Shown: positions 9,149 through 19,442, counted from the first letter of the stretch. The stretch: 64,000 nt of DNA from Lachnospiraceae bacterium (GCA_910574185.1 CAJSZQ010000010.1:49557-113556), one strand, 5' to 3'. A program made the numbers and translations. The notes: generated by a model not told the origin, from the letters alone.

Positions 9149-10171
9149 CTACACCTCCTCTTCCTGCTGCAAATATCCGGCAAACTTCCAGCATTTGACC
9201 AGATGGCCGGGCTTTACCTCCACAAGCGGCGGTCCTTCCTTCTCGCATTTCCCACCGGCATGCTCACATCTGGTACAAAAATGGCATCCAACCGGTATCT
9301 TAGAAAGCGGCGGTACGGCCCCTGCAATCACTGGTAAATCCTTTCCTCTTTCTACCTTCAGATGCGGAATACAAGACAGAAGCCCTTTTGTATAAGGATG
9401 AAGCGGGTTTTCAAATAATTCTTCCGTCGCCGCGTCCTCTACAACCTGTCCCAAATACATAACCTTTACACTGTGACAAAGCTGGGACACTGCGCCCATA
9501 TCATGGGTAATAAATAATACGGACATTCCCAATTTATCATTTAACTCCCGAATCAGGTGTAGAATCTGTTCCTGAATTGTCACGTCAAGCGCTGTGGTTG
9601 GCTCATCCGCAATTAATAACTTCGGCTCACACGCCAGCGCCATAGCAATCATCACTCTCTGTTGCATACCGCCGGACAACTCATATGGATATCTTCGGAT
9701 ACAATTTTCAGGATTCGGTATTCCCGTCAGCTTCAGCATTTCCACTGCGCGCGCCCTGGCCTCCGCCTTTGTCATACCTTTGTGCAGCATCAAAATTTCC
9801 CTAAGCTGCATCTCTACAGTATGGACGGGACTCAGTGAGTTAAGTGGATCTTGGAAAATAATTGAAATGCGGTTTCCCCGGATATCTCGCATCTCGGACA
9901 AGGGTTTTCCAAGAAGATTCTCCCCTTCAAATAGAATCTCCCCCTCATAGCGAACCGCTGTATCATGGTCTCTCAACCTCAGAACTGACTGCGACATCAC
10001 ACTTTTGCCAGAACCAGATTCTCCGACTACTCCTGTAATTTCTCCCGGACGAACACCGAAACTCACACCATCTACTGCTGGCAGCCATTTCTTGTGAACC
10101 GGAAATAACACTCGGAGATCTTTTATTTCAAGCAGGGATTTCTGCTTGTTGTTTCCCTTATTCTCACTCAT
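9149..10171 (-). CDS. Oligopeptide/dipeptide ABC transporter ATPase, OppD/DppD type
   Basis: 340 residues. Walker A GESGSGKS, signature LSGGMQQR and Walker B LLIADEPTTALD are present, followed by the C-terminal extension with CHFCTRCEHAGGKCEKEGPP, the Cys-rich region of this family. ATG 10171 overlaps the stop of the upstream permease (TGATG) and sits nine bases after GGAGGAG; a GTG one codon earlier is less likely. It powers peptide uptake together with the neighbouring OppF-type ATPase. Confidence 0.93.
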   Translation of the reverse strand: MSENKGNNKQKSLLEIKDLRVLFPVHKKWLPAVDGVSFGVRPGEITGVVGESGSGKSVMSQSVLRLRDHDTAVRYEGEILFEGENLLGKPLSEMRDIRGNRISIIFQDPLNSLSPVHTVEMQLREILMLHKGMTKAEARARAVEMLKLTGIPNPENCIRRYPYELSGGMQQRVMIAMALACEPKLLIADEPTTALDVTIQEQILHLIRELNDKLGMSVLFITHDMGAVSQLCHSVKVMYLGQVVEDAATEELFENPLHPYTKGLLSCIPHLKVERGKDLPVIAGAVPPLSKIPVGCHFCTRCEHAGGKCEKEGPPLVEVKPGHLVKCWKFAGYLQQEEEV

Positions 10172-11067
10172 CACTTTTTCGCTCCTCCTTTTGTCCGCGG
10201 GTCCATAAAATCCCTAAGCCCATCGCCCAGAAGGTTTAAGCTCAACACACAGAGAACTACTGCTGCTCCAGGGCAAATCATCGTCCATGGCGCTTTTGAA
10301 AATACCAGCTTGCTTGCCTGCAGCATATTTCCCCAGCTCGCTGCAGGCGCTGGGATTCCTGCTCCCAAAAAGCTAAGCGATGCCTCTGAGATAATCGCCT
10401 GTGCAAATATAAACGACGCCTGAACCGTTAATGGAGAGATAACGCCTGGCAGAATCAATTTCCATAAAATGCGGGCATTTCCAAATCCTTGCACCTTTGC
10501 AGCTTCTACATAAGGCTGTTCTCTGACCACCATAGCGCTTGCCCGGACCGTTCTTGCAACGCTTGGCGTATAGACAATCGTAAGCGCCACAATGACATTC
10601 CAGCTCGAAGTGCCAAGCGCCGCTATCAGCGCAATCGCCAGAAGAATTCCCGGTATAGCAATCAACCCGTCGCAAATTCTCATCAGAATGTGATCCAGCA
10701 ACTTAAAATAGCTGGCATAAATTCCTATTATTACCCCACAAATACAGGAAAAAACAGCCACGCAGCCTCCAACCCAAAGCGAAACCCTCGCACCGTACAT
10801 CAAACGAATAAATAAATCCCTGCCAAATTCATCTGTCCCAAGAATATGTTCTCCGTCAGGCGGTTTCAGTCTGTCCACCACAACCATAGCATTCGGGTCT
10901 GTCTTGCTGATAAACGGGACCAACACCGCCAGAATCAAAATAATTACAAATCCCACAAATCCAATAATCAATCCCGGACTTGCCAGAAGGCGTTCCTTTC
11001 TGAGCTGACGCTGCTCCTTAAAAATCGCCTCGCTGACCGCAGAAGTATTTTTATTTATAAAGCTCAT
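10171..11067 (-). CDS. Peptide ABC transporter permease, OppC/DppC type
   Basis: 298 residues. An N-terminal membrane segment (LIIGFVGFVIILILAVLVPF), the family block GEHILGTDEFGRDLFIRLMY and about five further membrane spans mark the OppC/DppC permease. The EAA-type cytoplasmic loop that contacts the ATPase is at about 190-210 (VEAAKVQGFGNARILWKLIL). It lies 13 bases downstream of the OppB-type permease and overlaps the OppD-type ATPase by one base. Confidence 0.93.
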   Translation of the reverse strand: MSFINKNTSAVSEAIFKEQRQLRKERLLASPGLIIGFVGFVIILILAVLVPFISKTDPNAMVVVDRLKPPDGEHILGTDEFGRDLFIRLMYGARVSLWVGGCVAVFSCICGVIIGIYASYFKLLDHILMRICDGLIAIPGILLAIALIAALGTSSWNVIVALTIVYTPSVARTVRASAMVVREQPYVEAAKVQGFGNARILWKLILPGVISPLTVQASFIFAQAIISEASLSFLGAGIPAPAASWGNMLQASKLVFSKAPWTMICPGAAVVLCVLSLNLLGDGLRDFMDPRTKGGAKK

Positions 11068-11080
11068 TTTTTCCGCCTCC

Positions 11081-12031
11081 TTATCTGCGTCCCGGCTGTA
11101 GTCTTGGGTCTACAAATCCATACAACACATCCACAACCAGATTAACTAATACATACAGCAGCGTCACAAAAAGCACTACTCCCTGAATCACAAATACATC
11201 TCTCCGATTAATTGCTCCGATTGTAAGCATTCCAATTCCCGGAATATTAAATATCGTCTCTGTTACGATTGTTCCTGTTATCAGGCTGCCAAAAGACTGA
11301 CCCACTGCTGTAAGAATTGCCGGAGCTGCATTTTTCAGCGCATACCTTAGCACGACTTTATGCTCTTTAAGTCCCTTGGACCTTGCCGTCCGTATATAGT
11401 TCTTATAGAGCGTCTCCAGAAGCGAAGACCTTGTCATTCGCGTAATATACGCCGCCTGCACGATACCAAGCGACAATGCTGGAACGAACAGATATTTCAG
11501 ATGTTCCCCCAGCCCCTCTGCCAGACCGGCATATCCGGCAACCGGAAACCACTGATGATAAACGCCAAAAAACAACATCAAAAACATACTAAGCAGAAAT
11601 CCCGGCAGCGCCGCTCCCAAAAGCGAAATAGACACTGCCGCTACATCCAGCGCCGTTCCTCTGCGATAAGCCGCCAGAATCCCAACCGGGATCGACAAAA
11701 GCAGCGCAAAAATCTGCGCAAAAACAGCAAGGCTTAGCGTCGGCAAAAAATATTCTCCTATTGCCTCCAATACAGACTGGTGCAGAAAAAAGGAATCCCC
11801 CCAGTCTCCCCGGAAAATTCCCCTGAACCAGTCCGCATATTGAACCAGAAACGGCCGGTTAAATCCCAGTTCTGTATTCAGCTCCTCAATCTGCATCGGA
11901 GTCGCCTCCATCCCTAAAAGCGCTGTGGCGGGTCCCCCTGGTATCAGATAAACCACCAGAAAGACCACGCATGACACCACAAACAACACCGGTATCAAAG
12001 ACAAAACTCGTTTTACGATATAAGATAGCAT
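11081..12031 (-). CDS. Peptide ABC transporter permease, OppB/DppB type
   Basis: 316 residues with the classic OppB start MLSYIVKRVLSLIPVLFVV and about six membrane segments. The family blocks YLIPGGPATALLG and RTARSKGLKEHKVVLRYALK are present. The frame is open to 12082, but ATG 12031 follows AAAGGAGTGG at the right distance and matches the normal family start. A palindromic element lies between it and the binding-protein gene, so expression of binding protein and membrane parts may differ. Confidence 0.93.
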   Translation of the reverse strand: MLSYIVKRVLSLIPVLFVVSCVVFLVVYLIPGGPATALLGMEATPMQIEELNTELGFNRPFLVQYADWFRGIFRGDWGDSFFLHQSVLEAIGEYFLPTLSLAVFAQIFALLLSIPVGILAAYRRGTALDVAAVSISLLGAALPGFLLSMFLMLFFGVYHQWFPVAGYAGLAEGLGEHLKYLFVPALSLGIVQAAYITRMTRSSLLETLYKNYIRTARSKGLKEHKVVLRYALKNAAPAILTAVGQSFGSLITGTIVTETIFNIPGIGMLTIGAINRRDVFVIQGVVLFVTLLYVLVNLVVDVLYGFVDPRLQPGRR

Positions 12032-12071
12032 ACGTTTCCCACTCCTTTCTGCATACTCACTATTCCCAGAC

Positions 12072-12116
12072 GTTTTTTTCATATAGGGAACGATGTTCCC
12101 TAATTATGATAAAAAA
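12072..12116. repeat. Palindromic element A1 between binding protein and permease genes
   Basis: An eight-base perfect inverted repeat TAGGGAAC/GTTCCCTA (12084-12102), flanked by T-rich and A-rich arms. It resembles the cores at 53331-53370 and 62461-62497. It may work as a partial terminator or RNA-stabilising hairpin inside the operon. Confidence 0.65.
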
Positions 12117-12148
12117 GGGCGGACTGCCATCCACCCTAATCCCGGTAA

Positions 12149-13741
12149 TTATTTTGAAATACTGGCGCCCCAATAGGTATTGAATCTCAGATAATTCGCT
12201 CCTTCTACGCCTTCATTCATTGCAGTTACACCAGTATAGTGTCCAAGAACGGTAGCTGCTCCGTACTCATATAAGAATGCTTGAAGCTCCTCCCATGCTG
12301 CTGCAGCCTCTTCATCTGATGCCGCCTGACGGATTTCTTTAACTCCTTCCGATACCTCCGGAGCGTCAAGACCGGCCCAGCCGCTGTCCAGTACAGATAA
12401 CTGAATCGGCAGCATGTTATAGCTGTTGCTGGTGATATACATACTGAACTGCTTCGGGTCTGCACGATGCTCCATAAACGTGCTGAAATCATAGGTCTCA
12501 ACTTCCGCATTAAAGCCTGCCTGTTTTAACTGTTCCTGCACTACTAACGTGGCATTATACATCTCCGCATAATCCTCTGTAGTAACCAGAACCAGAGGCT
12601 CGTTATTGTATCCGGCTTCCTTCATTAACTTCTTAGCTTTTTCCGCATCCTGCTGGTTATAATATTCAGAGCCGGCATCCGTTCCCCACTGTGCATCAGT
12701 TGGAACACACCATCCCGCATTCAGCTCATATAGCTCTTCATTACCATAGCTTGCCATAAGTATATCCTCGCAGTTCAACGCTGCAAGAACTGCCTGCCTC
12801 ATATTCTTATCCGCCATAATACCCTCTGTCGTATTCAGGAATAAGTTCAAAGTACCGCCGCGCTCAGCCTTCATAGTCAGCCCGGATTCCTGAGACAATT
12901 CTTCATAATTATCAAGAGGAATCTCTTCTGCAATATCATACTGCCCGTTCTTCACACCGGCAATACGTGTAGCTGTATCTGTAACAACATCAAAATAAAT
13001 CACTTCGCTAACACCGGTCTTATCTCCGGCAAGTCCGCTCGCCTCTCCTTCTCCCGGCTGATAATCCGCATTTTTCTCAAGCTTCACATACTGATCCTGC
13101 TTCCACTCAGCAACCTTATAAGGACCTGTTCCGATATACTCGCTCAACCCCTCCTCCGAAGTCGCCTTCTCAACAATTTCCGCTGGATAAATTGCCGCGA
13201 ACTGAATCGGGCTTGCAAGAATCATAATAATATCGGATGACGCTTCATTCACTTTCAGTAAAACGGTATAATCATCCACTTTTTCAAATACAGAGCCGCC
13301 AATCAGCGTTTTGGCCTTGGCAGACACATCAAGCCAGCGGTTCATAGAAGCAACAACGTCGTCTGCAATCAGCTCTTCCCCATTATGGAACTTCACACCC
13401 TCACGAATTTTAATCGTATACTCCATTCCGTCTTCACTAACTTCATAAGACTCTGCCAGAACTGGCGTTGGCTCATAATCCTGATTCATAGCAAATAACG
13501 ACTCATATACATGAACTCCGATTCCTCCTACTATGTTGGAATTTACTGACGGCGGATCCAGAGCCGGCGGATTTGCCGCAATTGCAACATGCAATTCCGA
13601 TGAGCTGCTTTCTCCTGCATCGCCTTCATTTCCTGAATCTTTCGAGTCTCCCGAACCTGCCCCTGAGCCTCCGCAACCCACAAGCAGGAGAGCCATACAC
13701 ATTGCTACTGCCACAATACGTGACCACTTCTTTTGTTTCAT
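12149..13741 (-). CDS. Peptide-binding lipoprotein of the ABC transporter (SBP family 5)
   Basis: 530 residues. It has a lipoprotein signal peptide ending in LLVGCGG (lipid-modified Cys 23), a Gly/Ser/Asp linker, then the family-5 solute-binding fold with the block EDGMEYTIKIREGVKFHNGE. It captures peptides or a similar solute outside the cell and passes them to the downstream permeases. It is the first gene of the operon; the start follows AAAGGGAGGC. The substrate cannot be fixed from sequence: the family covers oligopeptides, dipeptides, nickel and some sugars. Confidence 0.92.
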   Translation of the reverse strand: MKQKKWSRIVAVAMCMALLLVGCGGSGAGSGDSKDSGNEGDAGESSSSELHVAIAANPPALDPPSVNSNIVGGIGVHVYESLFAMNQDYEPTPVLAESYEVSEDGMEYTIKIREGVKFHNGEELIADDVVASMNRWLDVSAKAKTLIGGSVFEKVDDYTVLLKVNEASSDIIMILASPIQFAAIYPAEIVEKATSEEGLSEYIGTGPYKVAEWKQDQYVKLEKNADYQPGEGEASGLAGDKTGVSEVIYFDVVTDTATRIAGVKNGQYDIAEEIPLDNYEELSQESGLTMKAERGGTLNLFLNTTEGIMADKNMRQAVLAALNCEDILMASYGNEELYELNAGWCVPTDAQWGTDAGSEYYNQQDAEKAKKLMKEAGYNNEPLVLVTTEDYAEMYNATLVVQEQLKQAGFNAEVETYDFSTFMEHRADPKQFSMYITSNSYNMLPIQLSVLDSGWAGLDAPEVSEGVKEIRQAASDEEAAAAWEELQAFLYEYGAATVLGHYTGVTAMNEGVEGANYLRFNTYWGASISK

Positions 13742-13940
13742 AATAAACTATGCCTCCCTTTATTCTTTATACTTACCATTTTAACCCAGCGGCCCAGGTC
13801 CGTCTAATTGATAAGTATAATAAAGGAAGGCACTTATTGACTTTATAAATATTTAGTTATAACGATAACGCTGCATCGAAACCAATACAATACCAGTACA
13901 AAGCTGCACCAATAATTACGATATATTAATATAATCCACG

Positions 13941-16220
13941 CTAACCTCTGTAATAATTAATCAGACATCCTTTCAGGATAATTTCCCGCTCCACGTCTGT
14001 CAAATCCCCAAGCGTCAGAGGAAGCTCTGTAATCTCATCCCCAATCACGTAGGCTTTGATTATCTCAGCCTTTTCTTCAATCGCTTTTCTCACTCCCGGA
14101 ACAAAGATATAATCGCCGTTCTGGAAACTCAGATGCTCATGGTCCTCTTTTGTAATAAACGGAAGCATGCCCCAGTTAATCAGATTCGAGCGATACCTCT
14201 TGGTAGCATATTCATTGGCGATATTCGCCCATCCGCCCAAAACCTTCTGGCAGGAGGCCGCCTGTTCTCTTGCAGAGCCGTCTCCCGGCTTCACTGCAAA
14301 TATCGTGCTTCCGATTCCTAAATTGCTCCGCTCCACGCCTTCAAAGTTCGCATGAATCTTGTCCATAACCGCATCCAGCTCCTTTAGCGCGCCTCTTGGA
14401 CAAGTATCAGCCTCAATCGCTTTCTGCGCCTTCTGCACTTCTTTTGCCCGGCCTACATATGCAGGGTCTTTTCTGGACAGTGCAAACTCTGCCAGCCCCA
14501 GAGGATTCGAGCGATAAGAGGAAGTCTCCCCAGACGGAATCAATTCATCCGTTGTGGTTACCGGGTCGTGAATCTCTGAAACCACCTTCACAATCAGATT
14601 CTCCGGCAGCGCAGACATTGCCGGCCAGTCCTTGATATTCGGTCCGAATTTGATTTCTACAGAAGGATCTGCCACGCCCTTGCTGTCAAAAACACGATTT
14701 GCATAAATCCTGCCGTCAAAATGATACGCCGGTCCGGTATACTCCACATCCAGCGCCGTTGCAGGCGTCAGGAATCCCTGATTCGCAGCCGTCGCCGCAA
14801 TCGAACGTGCATCCATCAGCGCTACCGAAGAAATCTGTCCGCTCTGAAGCTTTGAGCCTTCCCGGTTCGGGAAATTTCTGGTGGAATGACGAATGGAAAA
14901 CGCATGATTGGCCGGAGTGTCTCCGGCGCCGAAGCAAGGACCGCAGAAGGCTGTCTTCACAATCGCTCCAGACGCCATTAAGTCTGCCACAGCGCCGTTT
15001 TTCACCAGTTCCATATAAATCGGCGTACTTGCCGGATATACGCTGAATGTAAATTCATCCGCACCGATATATCTGCCCCGCATAATATCCGCCGCCGCGC
15101 AGATATTTTCAAAGCCTCCTCCGGCGCAGCCCGCAATCAGTCCCTGATCTACATATAATTTTCCATCCACAATCTTATTCTGCAGAGAATAATCTACCGC
15201 CCCGTCCAAACTAACAAGAGCTTTCTTCTCCACATCACGAAGAATATCTGCAAGATTTTCATTCACTTCGTCAATCGTATATACATTGGACGGATGGAAC
15301 GGCATAGCAATCATCGGCTTTATCTCGCTTAGATTCACATAGACCATACCGTCATAATAGGCAACCGCTCCTGGATTCAGCTCCTTATAGTCTTCCCTGC
15401 GTCCATGAATCTCATAATATTCCTGAATCTTCTCATCGGTCTTCCAGATAGAAGACAGACAAGTAGTCTCTGTCGTCATAACATCAATTCCGATTCTAAA
15501 GTCCGCGCTCAGCTTCTCCACACCCGGTCCCACAAACTCCATCACCTTGTTATTCACATATCCGTTGCCAAATGTAGCTCCGATAATCGCCAACGCCACA
15601 TCCTGCGGTCCGACGCCCTTCATGGGCTCGCCGTCCAGATAAATGCCGATTACGCCGGGCATCTTAATATCATAGGTCTTATTCAAAAGCTGCTTCACAA
15701 GCTCCGGTCCGCCCTCGCCCATTGCCATAGTTCCCAAAGCGCCGTAACGGGTATGGCTGTCGGAACCGAGAATCATCCGGCCGCCTCCCGCCAGCATCTC
15801 CCTTGCATACTGATGTATCACTGCCTGATGAGGCGGAACATACACGCCGCCGTATTTCTTCGCGCAGCTCAGCCCAAACATATGGTCATCCTCATTAATC
15901 GTACCGCCGACAGCGCACAAGGAATTGTGACAGTTCGTAAGTACATAGGGAATCGGAAATTTCTCAAGTCCGGACGCCCTTGCCGTCTGTATAATCCCAA
16001 CAAAAGTAATGTCATGGGACGTCAGTTTATCAAATTTAATCTGAAGGCGCTCCATATTGCCGGACGTATTGTGCTCCTTCAAAATGCCATAAGCCATGGT
16101 CTGCTTTGCAGCTTCCTCCCGGGACACTGCCTGCCCAGTCTTCAGCTCAGCCTCCCGCACATCTTCCGCAATCTCTCTGCCATTCAATAGATATATGCCT
16201 TTATCATAAAGCTTTATCAT
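13941..16220 (-). CDS. Aconitase-family hydratase (YbhJ-like)
   Basis: 759 residues of the aconitase superfamily. The first signature reads [20 protein letters not shown]. Cluster-ligand Cys candidates are in [14 protein letters not shown] and [10 protein letters not shown], and the swivel domain carries [20 protein letters not shown] and later [14 protein letters not shown]. The sequence differs from canonical AcnA/AcnB and fits the group annotated only as hydratase, so citrate or another hydroxy-acid may be the substrate. The start follows AGGAGGAG. It is followed (in genome order) by a CdaR/PucR-type regulator on the same strand, which might control it. It likely binds a 4Fe-4S cluster. 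Confidence 0.88.
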   Translation of the reverse strand: MIKLYDKGIYLLNGREIAEDVREAELKTGQAVSREEAAKQTMAYGILKEHNTSGNMERLQIKFDKLTSHDITFVGIIQTARASGLEKFPIPYVLTNCHNSLCAVGGTINEDDHMFGLSCAKKYGGVYVPPHQAVIHQYAREMLAGGGRMILGSDSHTRYGALGTMAMGEGGPELVKQLLNKTYDIKMPGVIGIYLDGEPMKGVGPQDVALAIIGATFGNGYVNNKVMEFVGPGVEKLSADFRIGIDVMTTETTCLSSIWKTDEKIQEYYEIHGRREDYKELNPGAVAYYDGMVYVNLSEIKPMIAMPFHPSNVYTIDEVNENLADILRDVEKKALVSLDGAVDYSLQNKIVDGKLYVDQGLIAGCAGGGFENICAAADIMRGRYIGADEFTFSVYPASTPIYMELVKNGAVADLMASGAIVKTAFCGPCFGAGDTPANHAFSIRHSTRNFPNREGSKLQSGQISSVALMDARSIAATAANQGFLTPATALDVEYTGPAYHFDGRIYANRVFDSKGVADPSVEIKFGPNIKDWPAMSALPENLIVKVVSEIHDPVTTTDELIPSGETSSYRSNPLGLAEFALSRKDPAYVGRAKEVQKAQKAIEADTCPRGALKELDAVMDKIHANFEGVERSNLGIGSTIFAVKPGDGSAREQAASCQKVLGGWANIANEYATKRYRSNLINWGMLPFITKEDHEHLSFQNGDYIFVPGVRKAIEEKAEIIKAYVIGDEITELPLTLGDLTDVEREIILKGCLINYYRG

Positions 16221-16374
16221 AATATTCTCCTCCTGTAATCCAGTCTCTTTATTCCTATACCGTAATCTGCGCCTTACTGTTTTCGCTCTATTCTAATTTC
16301 CGCTCCGGCACAGACCGCGCGGTAATTCATTTCCCGCTTCCGCACGCAGGATACGCATACTATACTATCAGAAA

Positions 16375-16404
16375 AGGAGCCGCCGCACAATAGCGGCAGC
16401 TCAT
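16375..16404 (-). terminator. Hairpin downstream of the CdaR/PucR-type regulator
   Basis: A GC-rich stem (GAGC and GCCGC arms) with a short loop, followed by CTTTTCT when read leftward. It lies between the regulator stop at 16498 and the hydratase start. Confidence 0.65.
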
Positions 16405-16497
16405 GTTTTGCTGGTTATTTACTATGGAATATTACCGTTCACACGCCGCCTGCTCTGTCCTGCAAACTGTGACATATGAACAATAACTACGGAATAG

Positions 16498-17592
16498 TTA
16501 CTGCGCATCCAGATATTTCAAATGGCGCTCCACCATAACCGCAATCTTAAATGTCAATGCATCTTCAAAAACCCTTACATCCAGCCCTGTTTTCTTCTGT
16601 ATCTTTTCCAATCGATACACCAACGTATTACGATGTATAAATAACTGTCTTGCCGTCTCAGAAATATTCAGGCTATTGTCAAAGAAAGTATACACTGTAA
16701 TCAGTTCTTCATCATCAAACAACTCCGTTGCATTACCTTCCAGAACTTCCGACAAAAACATCTCACATAACGACTTCGGAAGCTGATGAATTAATCGGCC
16801 GATGCCCAGCTCATTATATGCCAGTACGTTTCTCTCTCCGTAAAATACACGTCCTACTTCCAACGCCATACTCGCTTCTTTATAAGAGCGCGACACCCCT
16901 TTCAGCTCATCAATAATCGTCCCATAGGAAATACGAATGCTAACCATCGCTTCCATACTCAGAGTATCTGCAATCACTTTCGCCAGCTGTTGAACTTCCG
17001 GATAATCTTCTCCATTCCCAAGCTCTTTGACCAGAATCACATGACTCTCGTCTACCGCAGTTACAAAATCCCGTTTCCCCGCCGTGAATAATCCTTGTAA
17101 TGTCTCCAAAATCAGGTTCTCACCCTCATTCTTCGGCTCAACAATATACACGACTCTGCGCTGCTCATTCAAAATGCGCATCTTTTTAGCCTGGCTGTAA
17201 ATATCCACAAGAAGCATATTATCCAGAATCAAATTCTGTATAAAATGGTTCCTATCCAGCCGTTCTCTGTATGCCTGAACTAAATTCAACATCTGGCTCA
17301 CTCCGAGTTTTCCTACAACAGAAATATCTGCGCCTCTCCCCTGCAAGGCTAATACATATCCCGGTTCATCATCTATATAAATGGAAAACAGACCGAAGTC
17401 CCTCTCAAGCTCCTCCATGATCTCCTGGCACTCATTACCTCTCAGAAAATTTCCTACTCGTTCTCCCAATGCTTTCGTAACGGTGCTGGTCATAGCCATA
17501 CACTCTCCTTTCGCATTCCATACGGAAGCTTCAAGCCCAGAAATCCTCTTAATATCCTGAATAATCTTCTGAATCACCTGGTTTGGCAGCAA
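16498..17592 (-). CDS. CdaR/PucR-family transcriptional regulator
   Basis: 364 residues. The N-terminus (LPNQVIQKIIQDIKRISGLE) fits the sugar-diacid recognition domain of CdaR; a GGDEF-like middle region follows; the C-terminal PucR helix-turn-helix is clear (FFDNSLNISETARQLFIHRN, then TLVYRLEKIQKKTGLDVRVF). Such proteins activate catabolic genes in response to organic acids. The start is TTG at 17592, six bases after GGAGGAG. It is encoded right after a tiny membrane protein and upstream of the aconitase-family hydratase. The inducer is unknown. Confidence 0.88.
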   Translation of the reverse strand: MLPNQVIQKIIQDIKRISGLEASVWNAKGECMAMTSTVTKALGERVGNFLRGNECQEIMEELERDFGLFSIYIDDEPGYVLALQGRGADISVVGKLGVSQMLNLVQAYRERLDRNHFIQNLILDNMLLVDIYSQAKKMRILNEQRRVVYIVEPKNEGENLILETLQGLFTAGKRDFVTAVDESHVILVKELGNGEDYPEVQQLAKVIADTLSMEAMVSIRISYGTIIDELKGVSRSYKEASMALEVGRVFYGERNVLAYNELGIGRLIHQLPKSLCEMFLSEVLEGNATELFDDEELITVYTFFDNSLNISETARQLFIHRNTLVYRLEKIQKKTGLDVRVFEDALTFKIAVMVERHLKYLDAQ

Positions 17593-17606
17593 AAAATCTC
17601 CTCCTT

Positions 17607-17750
17607 TTATTCCAAATTGACCTGCTTTTCTTTCATTATCCGCATCATATAGTCAAATTTTGCAATTTCAATTTCAACTTTCTGATAACGGATATATCTC
17701 CATACCATAAAACCTACCATTACAACCACCAGCATCTTAGATTTCTTCAT
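17607..17750 (-). CDS. Small single-span membrane protein
   Basis: 47 residues: a short positive start (MKKSKM), a membrane helix (LVVVMVGFMVWRYIRY) and a charged tail with a heptad-like pattern. ATG 17750 follows AAGGAG at nine bases. The stop lies 14 bases before the regulator start, so the two genes are probably co-transcribed. No family was recognised. The good ribosome site and tight spacing argue that it is real. Confidence 0.55.
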   Translation of the reverse strand: MKKSKMLVVVMVGFMVWRYIRYQKVEIEIAKFDYMMRIMKEKQVNLE

Positions 17751-17874
17751 GACCTTTCTCCTTTTCCACCCCCATACCAGAAAAGCAGTCAAGCCAATAT
17801 TATATAGTGCGAATCACCATAATACAGTACTGGTGGCGCATTGCCTGCGCAATTCATTTCCATAAAATCCAGAA

Positions 17875-17897
17875 AGGCGGTGAATCATTCACCGCCT
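17875..17897. terminator. Perfect hairpin, probable bidirectional terminator
   Basis: A ten-base perfect stem AGGCGGTGAA/TTCACCGCCT with a three-base loop, flanked by AAAATCC and GATTTT that extend it. It lies downstream of the sugar ABC ATPase gene and near repeat B1. Confidence 0.7.
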
Positions 17898-17919
17898 CCT
17901 GATTTTATAAAGATTAATG

Positions 17920-18052
17920 GTAACAGTTCAGCCTTCCGGTTTCACTGTTACGGAATCCGCCCATTTTAAAGTTTGCCTGCGGCAAAGGGGCCGGATTCCT
18001 GACTGCTCCAGTTCATTGGCTGCTAACTGCGCAGCTGCAGACTAAACTGTTT
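17920..18052. repeat. Dispersed repeat B1 (GTAACAGTTCAGCC type)
   Basis: About 133 bases that share GTAACAGTTCAGCC, CTGTTACGGAATC, CGCCCATT, GCCTGCGGC and GGATTCC, in the same order, with the element at 44692-44834. It fills the gap between the ABC ATPase stop and the upstream small gene; its right end is more degenerate than in the other copy. Confidence 0.75.
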
Positions 18053-18071
18053 CGATTAATGCAACAATATA

Positions 18072-19184
18072 CTAATTTGTAATTGTAACCTCTGTCTCTT
18101 TGTCAAATACATGAATCTTATCCGGGTTGAATGCGAACTTAACACTGTCGCCTGTTCTTGCAGTTGTCGTAGGTTCAACTCTTGCAGTCATGCTTGCTCC
18201 GGCATAATCAAAGTACAGGAATACCTCAGCGCCCAACATCTCGTATACACGAATCTTAGCCTCAATCATAGTATCCGGATGGCTCTTTAAATATTCCGGC
18301 TCATCATGTACATCCTCAGGACGGATACCAAGAACTACTGTCTTTCCATTATATCCGCCGTCAACCAGCTTCTTAGCTTTAGCTGCCGGAAGTTTAATCT
18401 CAGAATCGCCCATCAGAAGGTATACGTCTTTGCCTCTGACTTCACACTTAGCATCTGCAAAGTTCATCTGCGGCGAACCAATAAATCCCGCTACAAACAG
18501 GTTACATGGCGAATCATACAGCACTTGAGGAGTATCTACCTGCTGAACAATACCAGCGCTCATAACAACGATTCTTGTACCAAGCGTCATAGCCTCTGTC
18601 TGGTCATGCGTTACATAGATAATAGTAGTTCCCAATCTCTGATGAAGTCTGGAAATCTCAACACGCATCTGTCCACGAAGCTTAGCGTCCAGGTTTGAAA
18701 GAGGCTCATCCATCAGGAATACCTTCGGATTACGCACGATAGCACGTCCCATAGCAACACGCTGTCTCTGTCCGCCGGAAAGAGCCTTCGGCTTACGCTC
18801 AAGAAGAGCCTCCAAGTCAAGAATCCTTGCCGCCTCACGAACCATCTTGTCAATCTCATCCTTTGGCACTTTTCTTAACTTAAGACCAAACGCCATGTTA
18901 TCATATACCGTCATATGCGGGTACAGAGCGTAGTTCTGGAATACCATCGCAATATCTCTGTCCTTCGGCTCAACATCGTTCACCAGCTTGTCACCAATAT
19001 ATAATTCACCTGAAGAAATATCTTCCAGACCGGCAACCATACGAAGTGTAGTAGACTTACCACATCCTGAAGGTCCTACAAAAATAATAAACTCCTTATC
19101 TTCAATCTCAAGATTGAAGTCTTTAACAGCCTCATATCCATTTGGATATGTCTTGTTAATGTGTTTTAAAGATAAACTTGCCAT
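18072..19184 (-). CDS. ugpC: Sugar ABC transporter ATPase, UgpC/MsmK type
   Basis: 370 residues. Walker A GPSGCGKST is at 37-45, signature LSGGQRQR and Walker B VFLMDEPLSNLDAKLR follow, and the C-terminal MalK-type regulatory/TOBE domain contains VVLGIRPEDVHDEP. This is the shared ATPase that powers several carbohydrate importers; no permease or binding protein sits next to it, which is usual for MsmK-type multi-task ATPases. The frame is open to 19205, but ATG 19184 follows AGGAGGAACAAACA and gives the normal family start. It is monocistronic as far as can be seen. Confidence 0.93.
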   Translation of the reverse strand: MASLSLKHINKTYPNGYEAVKDFNLEIEDKEFIIFVGPSGCGKSTTLRMVAGLEDISSGELYIGDKLVNDVEPKDRDIAMVFQNYALYPHMTVYDNMAFGLKLRKVPKDEIDKMVREAARILDLEALLERKPKALSGGQRQRVAMGRAIVRNPKVFLMDEPLSNLDAKLRGQMRVEISRLHQRLGTTIIYVTHDQTEAMTLGTRIVVMSAGIVQQVDTPQVLYDSPCNLFVAGFIGSPQMNFADAKCEVRGKDVYLLMGDSEIKLPAAKAKKLVDGGYNGKTVVLGIRPEDVHDEPEYLKSHPDTMIEAKIRVYEMLGAEVFLYFDYAGASMTARVEPTTTARTGDSVKFAFNPDKIHVFDKETEVTITN

Positions 19185-19442
19185 TGTTTGTTCCTCCTGA
19201 TTCACATATTTTATTCAAAAAATACTCTACGCCTAGTATAACGAAAATGTATACTCTGCGCCATACTCAACTTGAACAATTTTTTTTCGGATAATTCGTC
19301 AAGTTGACCAAGCATCCTTCTTAATCCAATAAAATCTGGCCCTCCGAATTCCGCGGCGCCCTTTTTACGCCCCATTCGTCTAGTGTCTTGTCTCGCTGAT
19401 AATTAGCCAAGCTCACTTGTCTATTTGCCCATCTGGATACTA

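Noticed and set aside
15405..16190. 261-codon plus-strand frame
   Set aside because: Antisense of the aconitase-family hydratase, which has clear family motifs and a strong ribosome site.
19206..19442. Possible operator GTCAAGTTGAC upstream of the sugar ABC ATPase
   Set aside because: An 11-base palindrome is present, but no promoter boxes in correct spacing could be tied to it.
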